From: Atopsyche davidsoni
Taxonomy: Eukaryota; Arthropoda; Insecta; Trichoptera; Hydrobiosidae
Assembly: GCA_022113835.1 (NCBI GenBank)
Contig: JAILWY010000015.1
Span: forward strand, 4,846,001-4,910,000
Reading direction: 5' to 3'
Length of the DNA stretch: 64,000 bases
Shown: positions 1-9,030 of the stretch, piece by piece
Layout: every line of letters begins with the position of its first letter
Position numbering within the stretch: position 1 is the first letter of the stretch
The notes under the pieces: model-generated
What the model saw: only the letters and a program-made list of their open reading frames with translations
Databases searched by the model: none
Told to the model about the DNA's origin: nothing
Program-made: the position numbers and the translations under genes

Positions 1-514
1 TTATTTGGCCTATACTGTAGTATAATGACATTATAATCTGCTTGTTATTTTATAGTTTCAGTTATTCAGAAAATTAAATGACGTTCAAAGAAACTCAAGT
101 AATTATATCAATCAACCTATATAATGTGATAAAAGAGTTTTTGTAAGCTATAAAAATTCAGCATTGCGAGTTACGAGTTGTCTTAAGTGATAAGGAATAA
201 TGGTAACTTATAATTCATCATTGTTAACAGTAAATTATTTCTATTTGTTAAATATAAAACCACAACAAAATTAAAAACGATGTACTTACATATATTTCTT
301 TCAAGCATTTGTATAAGTTGAGCTATCAAAAATAGCTTTCTTTCATCTCCGTGTAAATTTCACACTCGTAACTTAGAGAGTATTTCTGAACAGTTTGAGG
401 TGAATTATTAGCATAGTTTATGCAATATCACAGTTCTTGGTAATGTCTTGGTAGGGGTGAACGGTTTATAGTCATATTCGGGACTCAACAACAACCAACA
501 GCAAACCTCCATGA

Positions 515-577
515 ACAGTTTAACGTCACGCTCACGACTGAAGGGCCCGCAACTTCCCTTGGTACAGTTTAACGTCA
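515..577. repeat. Short direct repeat (14 bp, twice)
   Basis: The 14-mer acagtttaacgtca occurs at 515-528 and again at 564-577, 49 bp apart, with partly similar bases after each copy. It may be a local duplication or a pair of protein-binding sites. Nothing else explains it. Confidence 0.4.
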
Positions 578-940
578 TGCCCAGGACGAGAGAACCTCTA
601 GTTGCCTTTTCTTTGTGAGAAAATATATCACTGATGGTCTTTTCTATCAGCCTAAAAAAAATATAGAAGTCAAATTTTACATTTTTTTATCGAAAGTCTC
701 ACTGTATTCAAAAGGAAAATATTTATAAAAAGATATTAAAAATTTTGATGTACCTTTTTATTTCAGGAAGATCACTGTTCTGAAAAACCCGCTAGCTTTG
801 GCGATGATTCATATTATCAAAGTATATCCAGGATTGTCAGCTAACAGCTAACTTTAAGTACAAATAGCAAAAGTTCACTCTTGTGACTTTAATAGAGTAT
901 AAGCGGAAGTACATTTCCTTAGTTTAGTATTTCTCATGAT

Positions 941-1153
941 TAAGAAATTCAATATTTTTGACAGAGAGTACTTGGTGGAATTCCATTTTAATATTTTTGA
1001 GTAAAATACTCGAGTGATTTTCCACATGTTCGTTTTTATTTGTGACCGGTTTCGCCAACACTCTGTTTGATAATGCCAATGTGAAAGGTTAGCGAAACCG
1101 GTTACAAATAAAAACGAACATGTGGAAAATCACTCAAGTATTTTACTCAAAAA
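941..1153. repeat. Fold-back interspersed repeat, family A
   Basis: A near-perfect inverted repeat: the arm at about 990-1049 is repeated in reverse complement at about 1088-1157, separated by some 40 bp. Both arms contain the core GACCGGTTTCGCC and the stretch cacatgttcgtttttattt. The 13-mer tatttctcatgat stands on both sides (928-940 and 1154-1166), which looks like a target-site duplication made on insertion. Related copies lie at 23854-24149 and 35635-35763. Terminal inverted copies are common in Penelope-like retroelements, but no coding region is present to test that. Confidence 0.7.
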
Positions 1154-3253
1154 TATTTCTCATGATCACACCACTGTCCCGCGGTCCAGGCAGCGTTGAA
1201 CTAATACCCGTTGAACTCATTGTCTTTTCTGATCAAGCCTGTAGTTTCTCTACTTGAAGATTTACACAATATGTGACTCCTTAGCCCTGCAAACAAATTT
1301 ACACATGTAATGATGAAAACATCTTAAAAATTTTTTTGAGCACACAAAGTGAAATTTGTTACCCGTAAAAAATACAGATTATCATAAAAAATCAATCCCT
1401 TGCACATGAATTAATTTATTGTCATGCTTGATTATACTAACTGAGTCGCAGTGTGATGAATCTTATCAGGTAAACATGAGTAACCAAATAAACTTCAGCC
1501 TCATATATCATCTGCAATACCTGACCTCATTATTTATGTCACATATATATATGCACACACAACTTACAATGCTGATGTGGCGCTTGTATTTTAAATTGAT
1601 TATTGTCTACTATACAACCGCTTGAACCACACGTGCCCCTGAATTAGTGCGGTCAATTTGACAATCTATGAGCCTCATCTTTCATAATTTGATCGAGAGT
1701 AATAACATACGTGACACGCAATGAATACAAAATGGGTTCCCAACATTGAAAGTGGAAAGTACTTTGTTCCATTGAAAATAAAAAAATACTGGTGATAGTT
1801 TATCACAAGTATTAAATAAATAATAAGTGCAGTAATGGCCTTTTAGGTGTTCAAAGTTTTAAGCAGAGATTTATTGAAAAAGTGCATGAAATATTGAAAA
1901 AAAAAATGTCACTCAACGCACGGGGACACAATTATGTAAATCACAAGTATGACAAAAGATATGTTCATAGGATTTGAGTGCCAAGGTGTCATGTTTTGAT
2001 TTTGGCTAACTTCGTTGGTTGTGTATTATTAAAAGTATAAAATGCCATTTTACAAAATATATAAAAATATTATTGGTTTTTTGATAATATTTAAAAAAAG
2101 GAAACAAAATCTTACCATTAAGCGAGACCGATGTGCGTAGTTCTTGAATAACATTGATTTAGTATGAATAGTGTCGGCACAAGTCTCCCCTTTTATACTG
2201 TTTTTGTGTAAACAAAATAAAGACATTTGTGTTTTATTGACTCAGCATGTTTTTACAACAAAAAACTTTAATAATAGTTTTTTATATGATTCCGTGACAG
2301 TGGAGTTTATAATTGCTTCACGCATGCGGAGATTATTATTTATTTATTACCTACATAGCTCGTTTCATCTGATATGATGGGGATAAATACAAGCAAAGAA
2401 ATTAAGTACACAATTAAAAATTCTAAAATCACTTTATTGTTTGGCACGATCTTTGGTTTTTATTACTTGTTGTAACAAACATACATACAATTTTATTAAA
2501 ACTTCACTACATATACACACAATGTTATTATTAATAGCGATCTTATACAAAAAATCAAACAGCTATTAATTAAAAATAATTTCTTGATATTCAGTCTTTA
2601 TTGACTTCATGGTCTAGTGATTAGTAATACACAGTTTGAATATTTCCACTTAAGCCTTTAAATTTGGTTTATCGTTATTAAATTTCATTATAAATAGAGT
2701 AATCAATGAACATGTATTGATTAATAGTTATAATTTGTGTGTTTAAAGAAAATTACCATTTTAATAATGACCGAATAATATATTTTTTTGCATATTCCTT
2801 CACACATTGTAAATGTACACGGACTTGTCCGGGTAAAGCCATCATAAAATTATTTACATCATATTTTTTGAATCAACAATTAACTGTGATAATCAAGAGA
2901 TTCCATTATAAAATAATTAAATTATAAATAATATACGTACATTAGAATAAAAAAAATATTTACTTCATTTAGAAATTGTTGAGCAAATATGAAGAATGAA
3001 TCACAGATTAATGAATAATAAGCATAATCTCATTTACAAAATATAAATAATTTTATTTACACAGATCGTTTTATTCATGTTACTAAAAAAAATATTTACT
3101 AATTATTTACTTTAAAAGCTGTTGTACGATCAAAAATTAGACCTACTAGGTATCCAACTCATCAGACATCAGTTGTGATTGCGCCGATCACAATATTAAG
3201 AAACGCGACACGGTTGGTACTCGTTTATGAACATAATTGGCAAGTCATCTTAC

Positions 3254-3259
3254 TTTATT
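3254..3259 (-). promoter_or_regulatory. Possible poly(A) signal of LARGE
   Basis: The minus strand reads AATAAA 36 bases after the LARGE stop codon. This would give a very short 3' untranslated region. The surrounding DNA is so AT-rich that further AATAAA hexamers downstream are equally possible. Confidence 0.35.
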
Positions 3260-3294
3260 ATTGAGGCACTGTCATTAGGAAACACTGGATTATT

Positions 3295-3376
3295 TTACAA
3301 ATCTTCGGCATCAAAATGCTTTTTATACTTGAGGTTGAGGTCCATGATGAATTCTTCTTTGAGTTTTTTCAGACAC
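3295..3376 (-). CDS. LARGE: LARGE exon 11 (C-terminus and stop)
   Basis: The acceptor cttcaag precedes 3376. The first base completes the Met codon split from exon 10, and the frame then reads CLKKLKEEF to a TAA stop at 3297-3295. The position and sequence match the conserved C-terminal segment of LARGE after the YR-C-L-K motif. It is too short to be found by open-frame length alone; phase and homology support it. Confidence 0.88.
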
Positions 3377-6300
3377 CTTGAAGTAAATCAATATTATCAC
3401 AAATGATTAAAAAAAATCATCAACATATTATTGAAATATGCAAAAATATGTTTTTGTAGTGTGTGTATAAACAAGTTTTTACGGATCGTCAATTCATTGC
3501 CGGATTTACAAGAAAAACAGTTTCATAATCGTATTGCCCGAACAGATTCAACTAATGGTAAACCAGCTTACAGTAACAAATGTTTTAAATATTTACGCCT
3601 ATGTTGCATCATTAAAAAATCGCACAGACTGCAGCACTTCATTATTTTTATAGGGGTCAGGTGAGGAGATTCGGATAATCTAAAACTGGATCCAGGCTTT
3701 CGCTTTTTTCTGACGTCTCGTTTGTGGTAGGATGGTTTATTTTTGAGTTCGAGCTTAATGTAATGAAGGATCCAGAATTAGTTTTTTAAAATGAGGAAAG
3801 TATTCACAGTTCTATTATAATATTGAATATTTTGGTCGATTATTGTTACAAAACTATGTTTGAGCAGATGTGAAGTGCAGAAAAAAAATTAGATGTTTAT
3901 TTACGTCCATATCAACACAGGTGGTATATTTAATAAGTTCTTACATTCTATATTGCATGGAGTTCCGGAACTGGTTGATTTCCAAGGACGGTGCGTGAGG
4001 CATGTGGACGATGAAGGCAGAAGGCAGCACCACAAACGTGTACCCTTGTGCGTGCATTTCCATGACGTGAGATACTTTGTTCCAGCCGAACCCAGTGAAT
4101 CTTGGATCATAAAGCGGTATTGTGTTATGAGCTACAATGTACGGCTCATAGTCAGGTTGCCATGTAATCTGTAAAAATATACAAAATAAGCTTTACAAAT
4201 CATTTATAAATAAACTTATTCTGGGCTTAGATGTCTTCTTATCCAAGAAGATATCTGAGCCTCAAGAATCTAGGGATGTAAGTATTAGCTTCAATGAGAT
4301 TTAAGTATATGAGCAGTATAATGATTTTCACGGTAATCGTAGCAAAATCTACAAATACAAGAACCTGGTATGGATGACTTGTATTTCTCCATTTCTGGTA
4401 GTCAGTTGGAGCGTGTCCTCTTTTCCACACGTGATATCGAAAGGTGTACAGATTTCCACCTTCTAATTGTCGCAACACATTGGGTTTGTTTCGAGGAAAG
4501 TTGGTGCGATACCGCTGAGTTTCGAAGGCAGGAACAACTAAAGCCTAAAAATAGATATAATATTATTCTGGGCAAATTAAGCAAAAGAAGTATTTTGTAT
4601 AGAATATGAGAGAGAAATGAGTCTTAGACAGAATTGAGGTATAATTTTTTTTGTCATAATAGCAAATTATAATACACTGGAAAATAAATCATTCTTACTT
4701 TTTTTAGAGGTCCTGGATTAATCAGTTGTATGGATTTTCTTAAATATTCATAAATACCGTACATTGGTAGGAAGTCAATATCCATAAGAAAGACATAAGG
4801 AGTCACAACGTTGCGCAGTGCAACGTTGCGAAGATGATTTACAGGATAGTGTGTCTAAAAATTACAAAAATAAATATTTAATAAATACAGAAAAAAATAT
4901 TAATGTCATGTTTAATATCCTCAGTTATGTATACACACCCCCTGCTTATAGACGAGGTGATACGCAATATTTTTTCTACGCTTGAGTGTCTCAGACCAAT
5001 CTTCGATAAATGAAACCAGTTCCTGAGATTCTGCATCAGATATATACAGAGCAAGACTCATCGGACCTAAAAATAATAATAAAATTGAACTAAGCATAAA
5101 TATTTGAACATATATCATGTTATATATTTATGAATAAAAATATCATTAATTACCAACATACTTGATTAGTAAAATGCAGGTGGCAACTAAATCTGATATT
5201 TCTGCAGCATTTGTACTTACCTTCCCAGTGAGAACATAGTTCTTCCAAGAACTGCAGCCTGTCCATAGATAACTGGGCTACGAGGGTCACATCGTAGCTG
5301 TCTCTGTGGCTGTATGAAAAATCTATAAAATATAGGTGTGTTCGCCATTTTGTGGTGTATGCAAATCGGAAACTGTAGCAGGCATCTGATTCTTCATTCT
5401 AAAACGAAGTGACATTGTCAAATTTTGGATTGAGTGCAAGAAGTAAGGCCAGTCCATAACAACGGCTGCCAAAACCAGTTAAATGAACTTACCAAGTTAT
5501 TCGGACTGTTGTGGAGGTGTTCCTTCGTAATGTTTTTTCTTTGTTCTTTCTTGCAAGTTATTAATTTGTTTCGCAGCAAATTTCCATCGTAGCCCAAAAA
5601 CATCTGGTGGATACTCTGAAAATATTTTATATTCTCTAACTTCACTTTGTATTTTCTTGGAGAATTCCAATGGATAATCTAAAAAAATATATAACACAAT
5701 TGAGATATTTAAGTGTATGGTAACATCAAACAATGCATATATTTGGGATTTAAAGAGATATTTGAGTCCAAAGAGACCTAAATGAACACGCTTAGAGGGT
5801 TGCATGCCCCTACATTTCACTTTTCTTGATTTTAAGACAGCTTCATCTCAGGTCAGAGATTTCCATTGCAACGACACTCTTCGTATCTTTTTCTCTCTAC
5901 TCGTCAACACAAAAATATAGAAATGAATACATTCAAAACAATACATTATATTAAGCTAATATAAACATACAAATACCTTAATAATGCTATAACTATTAAT
6001 ATAGCAATTAGCGCTTCTCGTGTTGTCACTAAGTTGCACGTTCCACTGGCATCCGACCCTAAAAACAAAAGTAGGATTCCTTTCGACGATGGCGTTCAGC
6101 ACATCCTGGTCAGCCAGTTTGGTGGCCGTGTGCCTGGTGAGGTTATCGACTGTCACATTCTTCCAGAGAGTGGGCCAACCTATTTCCAGCTGTCGAATGT
6201 GCGATAAGTGGAGGAGAATTACTCCCGTGTTGAAGCCCCGACCGATCGCTGGCCATGGTTTAAAGTCGTGCCATAATTTACCGAGATACCAGTCACTTTG

Positions 6301-7956
6301 GTTTTCAACAAGACCGAGAACCTGAAATATGTACAAGATAATTGTAACAATAATTTTAAGCAACGATATTATGATTATACAGAAGTGTAATTTTAAATAT
6401 TGTCTAAAAATTTATAAATTATATTTCAATTTACCTGATCATCTTTCATCTGACTGAAGAGAGCCCAGAGTTCTCCGATGTCAGCCATAAATGTCAGGTC
6501 TGTATCAAGCACCAGGACCTTTTCAAGTCCCTTTGGGAGAACTTGAGGGAGAGTCAGTTTCAAGAGACCGAACACACCAGAGTAGTGAGCATTCGGAATC
6601 CACGATACCATAGGAATTGTATCTGTTGTATGGTAGAAGCTAATAAACACTAGAACAAAAGATTAAAACATGACACAAACGAGTAGCAGTTTTTATCATT
6701 TAGTGGCGATAGTTGATTATTATTTTTCTAATAAGAAAATAGTCATTATATTAATCAAAACCATATGATAAAGATGACGGCAAATTCACAGTACACCGTT
6801 TTTTTTAATACGAAAATCTTATTGTCAATTGCAATTTACAAAAAAAATAGCAAGCAAATTCTGACTAATTACAATTTGGCTCAATTGATAATGTGTTTTT
6901 AAATTATCTTTAAGTAACACTAAACCTTGGAAATAATGATGAGTGGAAAATATCACCTACCTACTCAAATGGGATAATTTTTTATAATTAATTATTTTCA
7001 CTAATCAACATTAAAAATACTTAGAAGATGGAAACTTTGTAAGCGCAGAAAAGTCAACAGAGGTAATCTTATTACATAGTAGTGACACTACTGACACACT
7101 CATGATGGCAGAGCTTTTGGAATCATTCAGCTCGGACCCCATTTAGATAAAATGGACTTCCATCCATCAGTCGACCCGGTTAATCAAAAGTAAACAATAT
7201 TTACAAATGACTCACCCTCTGGGAGATCCCACGTTGTGAAGAGGGTTTCTATAATATTAAAGGCAATATCGTCTACCATTAAATGAAAATGGATTGGATT
7301 TCTACGGTAGAATAAGATGGATTTGATTAAAGGCACAATACCACGCGTTGAATTATAGCCACCGCATACAAGAGCTACGTGTATTGTTTCACAAGCTTCT
7401 ATATTCTCATCCATCACCTGAAAAATCATTCATAAAAATAACATAAAAATAATATTGTAAAGGTTTTCAAAGCTGTATGTTATCTGAGGTTCGCAGGAAC
7501 CAACTACTGTAGACTAGGCGGAGCAACAATATATATTATTAAAATTGCATTTTTCTGTTCCTTATAACATGTTATGTTATCCGATGTATGCAATATTAAA
7601 TATGTGGCGGTGTAGAGATTAAGATATGGGAGCTCAGCTCCCATATCTTTGACTGAAGTTATTTAAAAAATTTAAAATACTTTTAAATATGCCTCATACA
7701 AAGCATTATGTTCAAAGGTAATATGATATAAAAAAAATATTAAAAAACATATCCATACCCCTTTTTCTATGAATCCATAGTGTTTTCCAGATATCTTTTT
7801 TAATTTTGCCTTGACCAGCTCTTCCAGATGTGTGTGAGACATCTTCAACTGTTTCTTGAGCATCTCGTTCTGCTGCTCCAGCACATTCGTATCCGCCGTA
7901 AGGTACCGAAACCATAGCACAAACACTGTCAGCCAAACGCCGATCGCGAAACTCAT
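3295..7956 (-). CDS. LARGE: LARGE-type xylosyl/glucuronyltransferase (11 coding exons)
   Basis: Bifunctional Golgi glycosyltransferase. In characterised animals it extends alternating xylose and glucuronic acid (matriglycan) on alpha-dystroglycan, the laminin receptor. Exons, 5' to 3': 7956-7759, 7417-7216, 6649-6435, 6321-5977, 5678-5493, 5398-5221, 5066-4939, 4854-4699, 4544-4365, 4168-3945, 3376-3295. They sum to 2094 nt, or 697 residues plus stop. All introns are GT-AG, 84-568 bp, and phases match at every junction. Residues 1-19 form a type II membrane anchor and about 22-52 a coiled coil. The GT8-like domain follows with DTD at 182-184, then the GT49-like domain with DID at 509-511. Human LARGE1 is about 756 residues and differs mainly in the stem. 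No frameshift or stop is seen. The start is uncertain: the frame stays open upstream of 7956, and an out-of-frame ATG in better context lies 4 nt upstream. Confidence 0.95.
3945..4168 (-). CDS. LARGE: LARGE exon 10
   Basis: Residues 597-671 of the GT49-like domain, beginning [10 protein letters not shown] and containing [12 protein letters not shown] and HMPHAPS, both highly conserved in LARGE. The acceptor is tttttacag and the donor is AT|GTAAGA, leaving phase 2. Reading through the donor gives an immediate TAA, so the exon can look terminal, but splicing to exon 11 restores the family's usual C-terminus. Confidence 0.93.
4365..4544 (-). CDS. LARGE: LARGE exon 9
   Basis: Residues 537-596, reading [13 protein letters not shown] at the start, with [18 protein letters not shown] near the end. 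These match the second catalytic domain of LARGE. The acceptor is tttttag and the donor CAG|GTTCTT, phase 0. Confidence 0.93.
4699..4854 (-). CDS. LARGE: LARGE exon 8 (DID motif)
   Basis: Residues 485-536, with the second metal-binding motif in [13 protein letters not shown] (DID at 509-511). This motif is needed for glucuronyl transfer in studied LARGE proteins. The acceptor is atttttag, the donor AAA|GTAAGA, phase 0. A GCAACGTTG nonamer occurs twice on the coding strand here, encoding two similar RNV segments. Confidence 0.93.
4939..5066 (-). CDS. LARGE: LARGE exon 7
   Basis: Residues 442-484, reading [14 protein letters not shown] and ending [10 protein letters not shown]. Both segments align with the human enzyme around the start of the GT49-like domain. 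It enters in phase 1 from exon 6 and leaves in phase 0 at GGG|GTGTGT. Confidence 0.93.
5221..5398 (-). CDS. LARGE: LARGE exon 6
   Basis: Residues 383-441, including [20 protein letters not shown] and the strongly conserved [13 protein letters not shown] followed by CSHWEG. The acceptor is cgttttag and the donor AAG|GTAAGT, phase 1. No initiator ATG opens this frame, so it is easily missed; conservation and splice phase place it securely. Confidence 0.93.
5493..5678 (-). CDS. LARGE: LARGE exon 5
   Basis: Residues 321-382. It begins [13 protein letters not shown] and contains [13 protein letters not shown], matching the end of the GT8-like domain and the linker. The acceptor is tttttttag and the donor TTG|GTAAGT, phase 0. 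Confidence 0.93.
5977..6321 (-). CDS. LARGE: LARGE exon 4
   Basis: Residues 206-320, the longest exon. It holds the family signatures [39 protein letters not shown] and [11 protein letters not shown] of the GT8-like xylosyltransferase domain. The acceptor is atatttcag and the donor AAG|GTATTT, phase 0. Confidence 0.95.
6435..6649 (-). CDS. LARGE: LARGE exon 3 (DTD motif)
   Basis: Residues 134-205, with [18 protein letters not shown] followed by [11 protein letters not shown]. The DTD at 182-184 binds the divalent metal and nucleotide sugar in the first catalytic domain. It enters in phase 1 after ttgttctag and leaves in phase 0 at CAG|GTAAAT. Confidence 0.95.
7216..7417 (-). CDS. LARGE: LARGE exon 2
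   Basis: Residues 67-133 plus one base. It reads [18 protein letters not shown] then [15 protein letters not shown], the start of the GT8-like domain and nearly identical in wording to vertebrate LARGE. The acceptor is tttttcag and the donor GAGG|GTGAGT, phase 1. Confidence 0.95.
7621..7649. repeat. Perfect 14-bp palindrome in LARGE intron 1
   Basis: The 14 bases aagatatgggagct are followed by one base and then their exact reverse complement. In the transcript this would form a 14-bp hairpin with almost no loop. It lies in intron 1 of LARGE, so it does not alter the protein. No matching element ends are seen around it. Confidence 0.8.
7759..7956 (-). CDS. LARGE: LARGE exon 1 (membrane anchor)
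   Basis: Residues 1-66 from the first in-frame ATG. It encodes a hydrophobic anchor ([17 protein letters not shown]) followed by a polar heptad-like segment with [12 protein letters not shown]. The donor is GGG|GTATGG, phase 0, about 340 bp before exon 2. The open frame extends upstream to about 8030 without another Met, adding a basic stretch (RGRNAFIRIVSRPW) typical of the cytoplasmic side of a type II anchor. A possible acceptor, acgtggtag, at 7991 would make the exon 7990-7759. Confidence 0.75.
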
Positions 7957-8814
7957 CCATGGTCGCGAAACAATGCGAATGAAGGCATTCCTACCACGTA
8001 GAGCACAAATGGTTGCAATTTTAATGTTACAAGTCGAAAAACATCAGTTATAAAGTGGTCGCAACCTACAAAACATCACTCAGTATTATTATTTGTTATT
8101 GTTTGTTTTGAGGTTAGTATGCGTTTTATATATTTACACTGACATGGTGAACGGAAACTCTTATAATTTTGGTCTATTAGTTATCTGCGTATCATTGGAA
8201 GCGTGTCCTCTTCACTCTAGTTTAATAATGCCAATTGGAGTTAAATTTTCAGATTGAATAAAAGCACTTGCGACCACCAAATGTCATTATTTTAATCTTT
8301 GAGTAGCTGAGGGAGCGCCCCAAAGCTAAAATTATTTAAGTTAAGAAATAATTTTTAATACTTTATTTTTTGAATTTTTAACATTCAATGTTGAAAAAAT
8401 TTAAAAATATGATCGTTTTTTGTACTATTGATTATTTTATTTATTGATTGTAAGTAAAAAAAACATTGAAAAAATAATATATATGTATAATGATTATTTT
8501 TATACCACAGCTGTTTTTTTGGTTATCTATGATTTATATTCATTTCTTCAATTGGTCGCTAGAGTAGGCAAAGCTACTACTTTCTCTTTCCTTCGCATAC
8601 AATCTTGGATCAAAACCATTTCCTATGAAGTAGTTCAATAATATTGTATTTAAAAATTTCCACAGATGGCAGTCAAGTATAAAGCTAGAGTGTAACAATA
8701 ATTTTTTTAAATAGAAATAATTTACAATAATACAATTTAAGTTAAAAAATTGTTTTTTTACAGATATTTTTCTCTACAAAAACTCAATAACTAAAATATC
8801 TCCATGTGCGCTTC

Positions 8815-9030
8815 CACCTAAGCCACACCTTGTAAGCCCCACAACCTGCGCGCCGGATCAGGGGATAGCCACATACAGTAATGTAAGCATATACCTAAAA
8901 ACTATTGTAAATAAAATAAAAGAAATAAAGAATCTTGGAATTTACTATAATATAACTAGATCTGAAATACATAAGCACCGAATACAATATGTGTTGTAAA
9001 GTATACCTACGATAGCTACTGTCCCTTTGT
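8815..9030. repeat. Dispersed repeat, also at 26381-26586
   Basis: Two blocks recur near 26.4-26.6 kb. One reads gaatacaatatgtgttgtaa with following bases; the other contains ggatagccacatac and actattg. Their order is swapped between the two places, so this may be a composite or circularly permuted element. The family is unknown. Confidence 0.4.

Larger units (their letters stand above)
1..3294. other. Intergenic DNA downstream of LARGE
   Basis: No coding exon is supported here. The DNA is very AT-rich and its short open frames have no recognisable motifs. The stretch holds one fold-back repeat at 941-1153, a short direct repeat near 515-577, and the probable 3' untranslated tail of LARGE at its right edge. 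Confidence 0.6.

Noticed and set aside
3893..4174. 93-codon plus-strand frame
   Set aside because: Antisense shadow of LARGE exon 10.
5497..5820. 107-codon minus-strand frame
   Set aside because: Out-of-frame reading across the intron 4/exon 5 boundary; the correct frame of exon 5 gives IIHWNSPRK and matches LARGE.
6020..6325. 101-codon plus-strand frame
   Set aside because: It is antisense to LARGE exon 4 and open only because that exon is well conserved coding sequence.
7712..7960. 82-codon minus-strand frame starting at the strong-context ATG just upstream of the LARGE start
   Set aside because: It overlaps exon 1 in a different frame, crosses the splice donor and has no similarity to known proteins. 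Its ATG is discussed only as evidence about the LARGE start.
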